Assembly (NCBI GenBank): GCA_942493345.1
Contig: OW818695.1
Span: 3,968,001-4,032,000, forward strand
DNA: 64,000 nt
Reading direction: 5' to 3'
From: GWE2-42-39 sp942493345
GTDB taxonomy: Bacteria; Bacteroidota; Bacteroidia; Bacteroidales; Prolixibacteraceae
The position numbers and the translations under genes are program-made. The notes beneath the pieces were generated by a model that was not told the origin of the DNA, made no database searches, and worked only from the letters and a program-made list of their open reading frames with translations. Below are positions 8,139 through 17,214 of the stretch, one piece after another (within the stretch, counting starts at the first letter, position 1; each line of letters begins with the position of its first letter).

Positions 8139-10559
8139 ATGAAGAATTTTACTTTCTCCCTGCTTATATTTCTGAATATCGTTTTTACTTCGGGGGCACT
8201 GGCTCAAAGTAACAATGCAACTATTTTCGGGCGAATAAGCGACGAAAACAGAGAAGCGTTGGAAATGGTTAGCATCGCGATAAAGAACTACCCCATTGGT
8301 ACCACCACCAATCGCAACGGCGAATATTTGCTGCGTGTGCCCGCGAAGAAAAAAGTTACGCTGGTATTCTCGATGATTGGCTTTTTGCCGGTTGAAAAAG
8401 AAATAAACGCACAGGAAGAAGAAAAAGTAGAAATCAATATCAACCTGAGCAAGTCGAATCAGCAGATCGATGAAGTGACAGTTGCCGAACAACGCATAAG
8501 CAGAGGAAATGTCAGCCGCATCGATCCGAAATTTGTGAAAAACATGCCCGATGCAGCTTCGGGTGGCGTGGAAGCGCTAATAAAAACCCTGCCGGGCGTA
8601 TCGTCGAACAACGAGCTGAGTTCGCAGTATTCGGTGCGCGGCGGAAATTTTGACGAAAACCTGGTGTATGTAAACGACATTGAGGTGTACCGTCCTTTTC
8701 TGGTTCGTGCCGGTCAGCAGGAAGGACTGAGTTTTATCAATTCCGACATGGTTTCGTCGATTGGTTTTTCAGCCGGAGGTTTCGATGCCAAATACGGCGA
8801 TAAAATGTCGTCGGTGCTTGATATAAAATACCGCAAACCCAGCGATTTTCAAGGCTCGGCATCCGTCAGTATTTTGGGCGGATCGTTTCACCTGGAAGAT
8901 GTCAGCAAAAACAAAAAATTCTCACACATCAGCGGTTTTCGCTACAAAACAAACAGTTATATGCTGAATAGCCTGGACGAAAAGGGCGAATACGATCCCC
9001 GTTTTACCGACTTTCAAACGTATATTACGTATAATTTTTCGCCTAAATTCGATGTTTCGTTTTTAGGCAACCTGGCCCGCAACAGATACCATTTTGTACC
9101 AAAAACCCGCAATACGCATTTCGGGACCTGGAACAATGCAAAGAGCGCTACCATCTATTTTCAGGGGCAGGAAATCGATAATTTTACAACAATCACAGGT
9201 GCTTTATCAGCCAATTATCATCCAAATAATAATTTAAACCTGAAACTGATTGTGTCGGCTTTCAATTCAAAAGAAAACGAATCGTACGATATTTTAGGGG
9301 AATACTACCTGAACGAATTGGAGCGCGATATGGATTCGGAGGAGTTGGGCGACAGCATCATGAACCTTGGCACCGGATCATTTCTAAACCATGCACGCAA
9401 CAAACTTGATGCTACGGTTTACAGCATCGAACACAAAGGCGCTTTCAGCAGCGATAAACACTTGCTGAACTGGGGATTGAAATTGCAGGCAGAGCAAATC
9501 GACGATTATATGAACGAATGGATTTTCCGCGATTCAACTGGTTATTCGCTACCCTATTCCGATGAAAATGTGGAATTGTTCAGCAGCTCGTTTACCGATT
9601 TTTCGCTGCGTTCACTTCGTTTTTCAGGATATATACAGGATACTTACAAACTGACAGTTGCCCGTGGCGAAATGTACCTGACTGCCGGTATCCGCAGCAG
9701 TTGGTGGGACTACAACAACGAATTGCTGATCAGTCCAAGGGCTTCGCTGAGTTTTTATCCCGACTGGCAAACGAACATCAGTTTCCGCCTGTCTGCGGGT
9801 GTGTACAACCAGCCTGCTTTTTATAAAGAGCTGAAAGACCTGCACGGAAATATCAATCCGGATATAAAAGCGCAAAAATCGACGCAGTTTGTGCTGGGGA
9901 GCGAATATATTTTCCAGGCATGGGACCGGCCATTTAAACTCACTTCGGAATTGTACTGCAAAAATCTGAGCTACCTGATTCCTTATAAAGTTGACAATGT
10001 GCGTATCCGCTATTTGTCGAACCAGGAGGCAAAAGGCTACGCAGCCGGTATCGATTTAAAAGTGAACGGGGAATTCGTAAGCGGAATTGAGTCGTGGGCC
10101 AGCCTTTCGGTGATGCAAACCGAGGAAGATGTACGGAACGACGGACATGGCTACATCCCACGTCCTACCGACCAAACAGTAAATTTCAGTGTATTTTTCC
10201 AGGATTATTTCCCCGGAAACCCGAGCTATAAAATGCATCTTGCCGCCTATTTTGGTTCGCGCCTGCCAACCGGACCACCCAACTCGGAACGCTACATGGA
10301 TTATTTCCGTATGCCGGCATACCGCAGGGTCGATTTGGGCTTCTCCAAAATACTGATTGGCGAAGATCACCGCCTCAAACAAATGCGCTTTCTGAATAAT
10401 GTGAAAGATATGTGGCTCAGCCTCGAAGTTTTCAACCTGCTGGGCATTAACAATACCATTTCGTACTTCTGGGTAAACAGTAATTCGGGCGACCAGTACG
10501 GGGTTCCCAATTACCTGACCGGCCGGAAAGTGAATTTAAAATTATCAGTAAAGTTTTAA
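8139..10559 (+). CDS. TonB-dependent outer-membrane receptor with carboxypeptidase-regulatory-like domain
   Basis: Outer-membrane active-transport receptor, 806 aa. A signal peptide ends near residue 23 (GALAQ). Residues ~26-110 form a CarboxypepD_reg-like domain (IFGRISDENREALEMVSI, TTTNRNGEYLLRV). The plug domain follows (EALIKTLPGVSSNN, YSVRGGNFDENLVYVNDIEV), then a beta-barrel ending in the aromatic-capped strand KVNLKLSVKF. There is no SusD partner gene, so it is unlikely to be a glycan SusCD pair; a siderophore, vitamin or peptide ligand is possible. The stop is three bases before the PhzF-like gene, so the two are probably co-transcribed. Confidence 0.92.
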   Translation: MKNFTFSLLIFLNIVFTSGALAQSNNATIFGRISDENREALEMVSIAIKNYPIGTTTNRNGEYLLRVPAKKKVTLVFSMIGFLPVEKEINAQEEEKVEININLSKSNQQIDEVTVAEQRISRGNVSRIDPKFVKNMPDAASGGVEALIKTLPGVSSNNELSSQYSVRGGNFDENLVYVNDIEVYRPFLVRAGQQEGLSFINSDMVSSIGFSAGGFDAKYGDKMSSVLDIKYRKPSDFQGSASVSILGGSFHLEDVSKNKKFSHISGFRYKTNSYMLNSLDEKGEYDPRFTDFQTYITYNFSPKFDVSFLGNLARNRYHFVPKTRNTHFGTWNNAKSATIYFQGQEIDNFTTITGALSANYHPNNNLNLKLIVSAFNSKENESYDILGEYYLNELERDMDSEELGDSIMNLGTGSFLNHARNKLDATVYSIEHKGAFSSDKHLLNWGLKLQAEQIDDYMNEWIFRDSTGYSLPYSDENVELFSSSFTDFSLRSLRFSGYIQDTYKLTVARGEMYLTAGIRSSWWDYNNELLISPRASLSFYPDWQTNISFRLSAGVYNQPAFYKELKDLHGNINPDIKAQKSTQFVLGSEYIFQAWDRPFKLTSELYCKNLSYLIPYKVDNVRIRYLSNQEAKGYAAGIDLKVNGEFVSGIESWASLSVMQTEEDVRNDGHGYIPRPTDQTVNFSVFFQDYFPGNPSYKMHLAAYFGSRLPTGPPNSERYMDYFRMPAYRRVDLGFSKILIGEDHRLKQMRFLNNVKDMWLSLEVFNLLGINNTISYFWVNSNSGDQYGVPNYLTGRKVNLKLSVKF

Positions 10560-10561
10560 TC

Positions 10562-11347
10562 ATGAAGTTTGATATATTTCAGGTAGATGCCTTTGCCGGC
10601 GGGCTTTTTGCAGGAAATCCCGCCGCAGTGGTGCCGTTAACCGAATGGCTCCCAGACCAAACTATGCAACAGATTGCCATGGAAAACAACCTTTCGGAGA
10701 CAGCTTTTTTTGTTCCGGAGGGTGAAAATTATCACATCCGTTGGTTCACTCCGCTTTCAGAAGTTGTTTTGTGCGGGCATGCAACCCTTGCTTCGGGGCA
10801 TGTACTTTTTAATGAATTGGGTTATACCAAATCGATAGTTCGTTTCATGAGCAAAAGCGGACTGCTGACCGTTGAACAAAAAGGCGAATTGTTGGAGTTA
10901 AACTTCCCCGCCGACTTCGTAAAACCGGATATTTTACCTGAACTGGTAGCTCATGGCATGGTGGCAACGCCGCTTGAAGTATACAAAGGAAAAACTGATT
11001 ATTTGCTGGTTTATCCATCCGAAGAAACCATTAAAAATTTAAAACCCGACTATTCGCTATTGAAAACTGCCAATGCACGGGGAATTATTGCCACCGCTCC
11101 GGGAACAAAAACTGATTTTGTGAGCCGTTTTTTTGCCCCTGCCGTTGGTATTGACGAAGACCCTGTAACCGGTTCTGCACATACTCTTCTGACCCCGTTT
11201 TGGGCCGACAGACTTCAGAAGAAAACCATGACTGCCATGCAGCTTTCTAAACGCGGCGGTCATTTGACCTGCACTTTCGATAACGACCGCATATTGATTG
11301 CAGGAAAAGCAGTTACCTATTTGAAAGGGGAAATCAGTATTGGGTGA
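10562..11347 (+). CDS. PhzF-family isomerase/epimerase-like protein
   Basis: Cytoplasmic protein of the PhzF (diaminopimelate-epimerase fold) family, 261 aa. Family marks are FQVDAFAGGLFAGNPAAV at the N-terminus, the proposed catalytic Glu46 in NNLSETAFF, the RWFTP..E..LCGHATLA block, and DEDPVTGSAH near residue 200. PhzF itself isomerises a phenazine precursor, but most homologues have unknown substrates and no other phenazine gene is present here. The start codon comes two bases after the TonB receptor stop, which suggests coupled expression. It converges on buk with a 115-bp gap. Confidence 0.87.
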   Translation: MKFDIFQVDAFAGGLFAGNPAAVVPLTEWLPDQTMQQIAMENNLSETAFFVPEGENYHIRWFTPLSEVVLCGHATLASGHVLFNELGYTKSIVRFMSKSGLLTVEQKGELLELNFPADFVKPDILPELVAHGMVATPLEVYKGKTDYLLVYPSEETIKNLKPDYSLLKTANARGIIATAPGTKTDFVSRFFAPAVGIDEDPVTGSAHTLLTPFWADRLQKKTMTAMQLSKRGGHLTCTFDNDRILIAGKAVTYLKGEISIG

Positions 11348-11462
11348 TCGACCAACAAATTTCAAAAAGAAGCGGTTTTTTATAACAATCATTTCCATAC
11401 AAACAGAATTGTGGATATCATCCGCAAAAATCCATTGCTTTTTGGCAATCTGAATGGTACAA

Positions 11463-12563
11463 TTAACTCTTATTTTGCTGGCAGTTAGGAAGATAAACTT
11501 TTGCTTCGACCTCTCCTTTGGCGACGCGAAGGGCGTTCATGGCCAAAGCCTGCAATTCATCTTCGCCGGGGTAAATTCGGAGCGGAGCAATAAATGAAGT
11601 TTTTTCAGAAATATAATTGCAGAGGTATGTGCTGTATGCCAATCCTCCAGTCAATAAAATAGCATTAACTTTTCCATTGAGCACCACCGCCATTTGCCCG
11701 ATGCTTTTGGCAACCTGGTAAGCCAGCGCATCCTGGATGAGACGGGCTTTTTTGTCGCCCGACGCAGCGCGTTGTTCCACTTCCTGTGCATTGTTGGTTC
11801 CCAAATGAGCAACATATCCCCCTTCGCCAACAACCATCCGGTATATTTCATCGTGCTGATAACGGCCGCTAAAACACATTTTCATCACTTCGCCAACCGG
11901 CAGCGAACCACTGCGCTCCGGACTTAACGGACCATCACCATCAAGGGCGTTGTTCACATCAATTACTTTTCCGTTTTGATGGGCGCCAACCGATATTCCA
12001 CCTCCCAAATGGGCAACGATCAGGTTCAGTTCTTCATATTTTTTACCGATTTCCGAAGCAAAAATACGGGCTATTGCTTTTTGATTCAAAGCATGAAAAA
12101 TCGACCGTTTTTTAAACCAGGGATGACCAGTCACACGGGCCACATCCTGCAGTTCGTCGGTAACCACCGGATCGGCAATAAAAGCGCGGGCATTGGGAAT
12201 CTGGTTGGCAATGTAATCGGCGATGAGTGGCCCCAGATTGCTTGCATGTTTCCCAAGCACCCCTCTTCGCACATGGGTCAGCATCAGGTTATTTACCTCG
12301 TAAACTCCTGATTCCAAAGGGAAAGTCAAACCTCCGCGACCAATAATAAACTTGATTTTATCAATATCGAACCCTTCTTCTATCAGCGCATCAATAATCA
12401 CCCCCTTACGGAAGTCAAACTGGTCGATAATGTCGGAATACGCCAAAAGCTGGTCGACGGAATGTCGCAATGTTTTATTTAGCTTGCATTCTTCATTGAA
12501 ATAGACTGCAAACTTGGTCGATGTCGATCCTGGGTTTATAGCCAGTATTTGATGTACACTCAT
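11463..12563 (-). CDS. buk: Butyrate kinase
   Basis: Converts butyryl-phosphate (or branched-chain acyl-phosphates) plus ADP to the free acid and ATP, the last step of butyrate-type fermentation. 366 aa from the ATG at 12561-12563. A GTG five codons earlier would overlap ptb, and the ATG gives the usual MSVHQILAINPGSTSTKFAV start. ASKHA-fold motifs: NPGSTSTK at the N-terminus, VAHLGGGISVGAH near the middle, DGDGPLSPERSG, and LTGGLAYS in the C-terminal half. The gene begins five bases after the ptb stop, so the two form an operon, as in Clostridium and many Bacteroidales. It is preferred over acetate kinase, which has its own gene at 13663-14874. Confidence 0.93.
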   Translation of the reverse strand: MSVHQILAINPGSTSTKFAVYFNEECKLNKTLRHSVDQLLAYSDIIDQFDFRKGVIIDALIEEGFDIDKIKFIIGRGGLTFPLESGVYEVNNLMLTHVRRGVLGKHASNLGPLIADYIANQIPNARAFIADPVVTDELQDVARVTGHPWFKKRSIFHALNQKAIARIFASEIGKKYEELNLIVAHLGGGISVGAHQNGKVIDVNNALDGDGPLSPERSGSLPVGEVMKMCFSGRYQHDEIYRMVVGEGGYVAHLGTNNAQEVEQRAASGDKKARLIQDALAYQVAKSIGQMAVVLNGKVNAILLTGGLAYSTYLCNYISEKTSFIAPLRIYPGEDELQALAMNALRVAKGEVEAKVYLPNCQQNKS

Positions 12564-12568
12564 AGTTT

Positions 12569-13474
12569 CTATTTGCACAGGATTGCTGCCAGGGCAATCG
12601 AATTCAATTTGGTTTGTATACTATCGCTGCGAGATGAAAGTACAGCCGGGACTTTCGCGCCCACGACAATAGCAGCCTGCCCTGAATTGCACAATTTTGT
12701 ATTCGTTTTATAAAACACATTTCCGGCTTCAATGTTCGGGAATAGCAGACAGTCGGCATCGCCAGCCACCAGTGAATCGATTTTTTTAATTTCTGCTGAT
12801 TCTTTGTCAACGGCAACATCCAGCGCCATTGGACCAGCAACCATTGCCCCGGGAAAACGACCCTGCCTGTGCATCTCTGCAATTGCCGAGGCATCGGTAC
12901 ACGAAACCAGATTAAGCAAAACCTGCTCGCTAGCGGCAATCAACGCTACCTTTGGGTGTCTAATTCCAAGTGCCCGAGCCGTTTCAATCAGATAGTTTAC
13001 CAGAATAACTTTTTGTTCCAGTGTGGGATACGGTATTACAGCCACATCGCTAACGATCAGAAGTTTATGATAGTTCGGGTTATCAATCAACGTAACGTGG
13101 CTCAAAACTCCATTAACAGGAAGCATACCATATTCCTTGTTTAGCAAAGCACGTATGTATTTGTCTGAATTTATCAGACCTTTCATAATGATGTCGGCCC
13201 TACCCTCTCCGACCAACTTTACGGCTTGCAAAGCAGCGTCCTGATCGTCTTCAGTATGAATAATTGTAAAAATTCCGGAATCAATATTGGATTCGTGGCA
13301 TAAACGGATAATTTCATTTCTGTTTCCGGTTAAAATTCCCGAAACAATATTCAGGTTGATTGCCTGACGAACAGCTTGTAAACTGTGTTCGTCAACGGCA
13401 TTAACCACCACCAGCCGCCGGGCTTTTTTGTCTTTTATTGCTGAAAATAAGTCGGACAATTTTCTAATCTTCAT
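12569..13474 (-). CDS. ptb: Phosphate butyryltransferase
   Basis: Exchanges CoA for phosphate on butyryl-CoA (or related short acyl-CoAs), feeding butyrate kinase. 301 aa, the normal Ptb length. The protein belongs to the PTA_PTB family: an N-terminal alpha/beta domain (RRLVVVNAVDEHSLQAV) and a C-terminal half with GPMALDVAVDKESA and LLFPNIEAGNVFYKTN. That last block is the conserved phosphate/CoA-site region, followed by AIVVGAKVPAVLSSRSDS. It is upstream of and coupled to buk. A terminator-like hairpin at 13572-13603 separates it from ackA, so ptb-buk probably has its own promoter in the 188-bp gap. Confidence 0.92.
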   Translation of the reverse strand: MKIRKLSDLFSAIKDKKARRLVVVNAVDEHSLQAVRQAINLNIVSGILTGNRNEIIRLCHESNIDSGIFTIIHTEDDQDAALQAVKLVGEGRADIIMKGLINSDKYIRALLNKEYGMLPVNGVLSHVTLIDNPNYHKLLIVSDVAVIPYPTLEQKVILVNYLIETARALGIRHPKVALIAASEQVLLNLVSCTDASAIAEMHRQGRFPGAMVAGPMALDVAVDKESAEIKKIDSLVAGDADCLLFPNIEAGNVFYKTNTKLCNSGQAAIVVGAKVPAVLSSRSDSIQTKLNSIALAAILCK

Positions 13475-13561
13475 ATCTCAACGATTTGATTAGTCGAAAT
13501 CACAGAAACAGAAAAACCATTCACAGAACGAATATCAGCCTTAAAGATATTTCTAAAACAT

Positions 13562-13603
13562 GGTAAAAACAAAACATCCGGCGCTATTTAACACCGGATG
13601 TTT
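13562..13603 (-). terminator. Rho-independent terminator after ackA
   Basis: Perfect 10-bp stem AAACATCCGG / CCGGATGTTT with a 12-base loop (13572-13603). Read on the minus strand it is followed by TTTTGTTTTT. It ends the pta-ackA unit and separates it from ptb-buk. Confidence 0.8.
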
Positions 13604-13662
13604 CAATGCTTTATATTGTTGTTGAAAATTGTTCCACTTTTTAAGCAACACGAATAAATTGA

Positions 13663-14874
13663 TTACGTTCTTATCCGTTCACTGACAATCTTTTCTGTAT
13701 CGAGGGCGATCATCAATTCTTCATCGGTAGGAACGACCAATACTTTCACTTTTGATCCGGGAGTTGAAATGATTCCTTCGATTCCCCTGATCGAAGCATT
13801 TTTTTCGCGATCGATCTCGATGCCCAGCCATTCTAAGTCAGAACATACGCCTTCGCGGGTAGTAGCGGCATTTTCACCAATTCCACCGGTCATGATGAGA
13901 ATATCCAGCCCGTTCATGGCAGCCATATACGAACCGATGTATTTTTTCACCTTGTAATTATACATGTCGAGCGCCAGTTTGGCCCGTTCATTTCCTTTTG
14001 CTTTGGCGTCTTCGATTTCGCGCATGTCTGACGAAACGCCCGTCAGTCCAAGCATACCGGCATGTTTATTAAACAGTGTATTCGCGGTTTTAATTCCCAA
14101 ATCTTCTTTTTCCATGATGTATGTAACTACGCCCACATCGAGGTCGCCGCAACGGGTTCCCATAATTAAACCTTCAACCGGCGTAAATCCCATCGAGGTA
14201 TCGACTGACTTTCCGTTTTTCACGGCGGCAATAGAAGCTCCGTTTCCCAGATGGCAACTTATGATCCGCTGTTTCTCGTAATCGACGCCCAATATTTCAG
14301 AAGCCCGTTTGGTCACGTAGCGGTGGCTGGTGCCGTGAAAACCATAGCGACGAATGCCGTATTTTTTATACAGCACATAAGGAATCCCATACATGTAGGC
14401 CCGTTCGTCCATGGTTTGGTGGAACGCAGTATCGAAAACACAAACCTGCGGGATGCCGGGAATTAATTCTTCCATCGCTTCAATACCTCTGAGGTTCGGC
14501 GGATTGTGCAAAGGAGCCAGATCAATACATTTGGTAACTTCCGCTAAAATTTCATCGGTAAGAAAAGCGCTTTCACTGAAACGTTCGCCACCATGAACTA
14601 CGCGATGTCCAACTGCGTCGATTTGTCCCAGGTTATTCAGGCAGCCGTGTTTTACACTGGTTAAAATGCCCAAAATATATTCAATACCACTTTTATGATC
14701 GAGAATTTCACCTTCAAAAACAACTTTTTGGCCGTCGGCTTTGGCATGTTTCAGCATTGAACCTTTCATGCCCAGTTTTTCAATTCCTCCTTTGGCAACC
14801 ACTTTTCGATCGTCCATATCAAAAAGCTGATATTTTATTGAACTGCTTCCACAGTTTAAAACAAGAATAATCAT
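13663..14874 (-). CDS. ackA: Acetate kinase
   Basis: Acetyl-phosphate + ADP to acetate + ATP, the substrate-level phosphorylation step of acetate fermentation. 403 aa, full length. ASKHA motifs are complete: VLNCGSSSIKYQLF at the start, GHRVVHGGERFSES, the catalytic-region CHLGNGASIAAV, DTSMGFTPVEGL and GTRCGDLDVG, and LIMTGGIGENA near the C-terminus. The ATG at 14874 places the first beta strand at residues 2-6 as usual. It is third in the unit pta - dehydrogenase homologue - ackA, 84 bp after the dehydrogenase homologue, and is followed by a strong terminator. Confidence 0.95.
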   Translation of the reverse strand: MIILVLNCGSSSIKYQLFDMDDRKVVAKGGIEKLGMKGSMLKHAKADGQKVVFEGEILDHKSGIEYILGILTSVKHGCLNNLGQIDAVGHRVVHGGERFSESAFLTDEILAEVTKCIDLAPLHNPPNLRGIEAMEELIPGIPQVCVFDTAFHQTMDERAYMYGIPYVLYKKYGIRRYGFHGTSHRYVTKRASEILGVDYEKQRIISCHLGNGASIAAVKNGKSVDTSMGFTPVEGLIMGTRCGDLDVGVVTYIMEKEDLGIKTANTLFNKHAGMLGLTGVSSDMREIEDAKAKGNERAKLALDMYNYKVKKYIGSYMAAMNGLDILIMTGGIGENAATTREGVCSDLEWLGIEIDREKNASIRGIEGIISTPGSKVKVLVVPTDEELMIALDTEKIVSERIRT

Positions 14875-14958
14875 CCTTTTATTTTTTTCTGAATTAAATT
14901 CAATATGTTAATTACCGGAAAAGACAAATAGTTTCAGGGATCAACAGTTTTCCCTTTT

Positions 14959-15912
14959 TTATATTATTCGATTGCCTTTTTCATCGTACTTATAAAAACC
15001 TTCGCCCCAATCCATTCCCAGGTTTTTTGCACGGACCAGCCGTCGTATAATCGGATTGGGTTTGAATTTCTGATCGCCAAACTCGTTGTAAATATTATCC
15101 ATCCAGCGAACAATTTTGTCCAGTCCGATTTTGTCGGCAATTTCGAAAGGTCCCATCCTCATACCATAGCCGATTTTCATCGTTTCGTCGATATCGTTCA
15201 TCGAAGCAATGCCTTCCATTAGAATCTCACAGGCTTCGTTCAGCAAAACGACTAACATTCGTACGCTTACCAAGCCGGCCGATTCGACCACCGGGATAAT
15301 TTTCCGGTTGATCAGTTGTACAAATTTGCAAACCTTTTCGTAGGTTTCTTCGGATGTATACAATCCTTTTACTACTTCAACAATGCGGGCTTCGGGCGAT
15401 GAAACGAGGACGTTTAAACTGATGCAACGATCTTTATATTTAAGTTCGGATGCCAGTTCGGTAATTACAATGGTCGTTGAATTGGTTGCAATAATGCAGT
15501 CCGGTTCAACTATTTCTTCAACTTTCCGAAAAATCTCTTTACGCTCTTTAACTTTTTCTCCACGGTCGATAGCACGAATGGCTTCCACCACAAAATCACA
15601 GCCTTTCAATTTGTCGTAATCAAGGGTTCCTTTAATTCTTGATAAGATAGAACGCTTTTCGCTATCGGTCATTCCCCAATGTTCGATGCGGTAGTCAAGA
15701 ATTCTGGAAATACTGGAGTATGCCTCTTTTATTTTGTCATCATTAATTTCAATAAAAACGACTTCCATCCCATACGTGCTGGCAATTCGCGCTATATTCT
15801 GGCCAACCAGTCCGCACCCAATAATACCAATTTTGGAAAAAAGTGTTTTGCTCCTATTTTTTTTACTTAAACCAAAATCTTCTATTGGTTCATAAATAAT
15901 ATCACTTGACAT
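14959..15912 (-). CDS. 3-hydroxyacyl-CoA dehydrogenase homologue with altered catalytic residues
   Basis: Rossmann protein of the 3-hydroxyacyl-CoA dehydrogenase family, 317 aa against ~282 for clostridial Hbd, with ~27 extra residues at the N-terminus. The NAD motif is intact (IGIIGCGLVGQNIA, residues ~28-41). By hand alignment to Hbd the catalytic residues differ: the Ser of NTSS is Thr (NSTT), the His of HFFNP is Asn (codon AAC in SLNVLVSSPEARIVEV), and the Asn of GFVVNR is Val (GLVSVRMLV). The Glu of the LVE motif remains. It may be inactive as a dehydrogenase, have changed chemistry, or bind acyl-CoA/NAD as a sensor. It sits 26 bp after pta and 84 bp before ackA. The family is secure, the activity is not. 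Confidence 0.8.
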   Translation of the reverse strand: MSSDIIYEPIEDFGLSKKNRSKTLFSKIGIIGCGLVGQNIARIASTYGMEVVFIEINDDKIKEAYSSISRILDYRIEHWGMTDSEKRSILSRIKGTLDYDKLKGCDFVVEAIRAIDRGEKVKERKEIFRKVEEIVEPDCIIATNSTTIVITELASELKYKDRCISLNVLVSSPEARIVEVVKGLYTSEETYEKVCKFVQLINRKIIPVVESAGLVSVRMLVVLLNEACEILMEGIASMNDIDETMKIGYGMRMGPFEIADKIGLDKIVRWMDNIYNEFGDQKFKPNPIIRRLVRAKNLGMDWGEGFYKYDEKGNRII

Positions 15913-15938
15913 ATATAATTTGATTTTTGGAAATTCTT

Positions 15939-16943
15939 TTATTTAAAAATAGCTGCCGCCTGATTGGACGTGACAGCCACCATATTTACAATATCGCTTA
16001 CCGAACAACCCCTTGAAAGGTCGTTAATAGGTGCAGCCATTCCCTGCAAAACAGGCCCGATTGCTTCGGCTTTTGCCAAACGCTGTACCAGCTTATAACC
16101 AATATTTGCCGATTCCAATCCCGGGAATACCAATATGTTGGCCCGACCGGCTACATTGCTTCCGGGTGATTTTAGTTTTCCGACTTCCGGAATCAGCGCT
16201 GCATCCAGTTGAAGTTCACCGTCAATCATTAAATCCGGGTCAATTTCTTTGGCGATGCGGGTTGCATTGACCACTTTATCGACCAGCGGGTGTTGGGCGC
16301 TTCCTTTGGTCGAGAAACTTAACATGGCAACACGGGGTTCAAGACCTACAATTGCGCGGGCTGTTTTTGCCGTGGTAACTGCTATTTCGGCCAATTGACG
16401 ATCGGTTGGATCAGGCATTACCGCACAGTCGGCAAATACAAGGATGCCTTCGTGTCCGAAACCCGGGTCGTTCAAAAACATGATAAAAGCGCCGGAAACG
16501 ACACTTACACCGGGTAGCGTTTTAATATATTGAAATGCCGGACGCAACACGTCGCCCGTAGCATTGATGGCACCGGCCAATTCACCGTCGGCATCCCCGT
16601 TTTTAATCATCATCGGAGCAAAATACAAGGGGTCATTCAGAAGTTTCAGTGCTTGTTCTTTCGTGAGGCCTTTTTCTTTTCTGATCTCCACCATGAGATC
16701 GGCATAATGGGCACGCCGGTCGTCAGTTACAGGATCAATAATGGTAGCTCCTTTTACACTCACACCACATTCATCAGCTACTCTTCTAATTTTGGCAGGG
16801 TTGCCAAGCAAAATGATTTGTGCTATGCTTTGTTGAATAATAATTTCGGTCGCTTTTAAAGTACGAGGTTCCGTCCCCTCGGGTAATACAATTCGTTTTT
16901 GATAGATTTTCGCGTTTTCAATAACTTTTTTTAGTAATTCCAT
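15939..16943 (-). CDS. pta: Phosphate acetyltransferase
   Basis: Acetyl-CoA + Pi to acetyl-phosphate + CoA, feeding AckA. 334 aa: the short, single-domain Pta without the DRTGG/P-loop N-terminus of E. coli. The PTA_PTB domain spans the whole protein. Recognisable blocks are IVLPEGTEPRTLKA at residues ~18-31, DGELAGAINATGDVLRPAFQ, VFADCAVMPDPTDRQLAEIA, MLSFSTKGSAQHP and LVFPGLESANIGYKLVQRL. First gene of the unit pta - dehydrogenase homologue - ackA. The ATG at 16943 is the only one that fits the family N-terminus. Confidence 0.94.
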   Translation of the reverse strand: MELLKKVIENAKIYQKRIVLPEGTEPRTLKATEIIIQQSIAQIILLGNPAKIRRVADECGVSVKGATIIDPVTDDRRAHYADLMVEIRKEKGLTKEQALKLLNDPLYFAPMMIKNGDADGELAGAINATGDVLRPAFQYIKTLPGVSVVSGAFIMFLNDPGFGHEGILVFADCAVMPDPTDRQLAEIAVTTAKTARAIVGLEPRVAMLSFSTKGSAQHPLVDKVVNATRIAKEIDPDLMIDGELQLDAALIPEVGKLKSPGSNVAGRANILVFPGLESANIGYKLVQRLAKAEAIGPVLQGMAAPINDLSRGCSVSDIVNMVAVTSNQAAAIFK

Positions 16944-17146
16944 TTAGGTATAAAGTTTAAAACTATCGGGTAAAATTTTCAAAAACAAAAGTACGGAATT
17001 TATTATGTGACTGCATTGAAAAAGTGCCAATAATTACGAATAACTGATAAAACTTACATAAAAAAAATGGTTCCGGCGAAATGCAAATACAAACGATTGC
17101 ACACGATTACCTTCAAATGCATCAACGATGGAAAATTTGGAAAATA

Positions 17147-17180
17147 ATAGAAGGGACAAACCGGAATTTGTCCCTTCTAT
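17147..17180 (-). terminator. Terminator-like hairpin after lepB
   Basis: ATAGAAGGGACAAA / TTTGTCCCTTCTAT forms a perfect 14-bp stem with a six-base loop, 35 bp past the lepB stop. On the minus strand it is followed by a moderately T-rich TATTTTCC. Confidence 0.65.
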
Positions 17181-17214
17181 ATTCAGAATTTCACACTCAA
17201 ATAATCAAAGTCTT

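Noticed and set aside
8139..11347. SusCD polysaccharide utilisation locus
   Set aside because: The TonB receptor has no SusD gene and the next gene is PhzF-like; no glycoside hydrolase nearby.
10562..11347. Phenazine biosynthesis enzyme
   Set aside because: Only the PhzF family fold is supported; no other phz gene is present.
12564..12578. buk start at the upstream GTG
   Set aside because: It overlaps the ptb stop; the ATG at 12563 gives the standard N-terminus.
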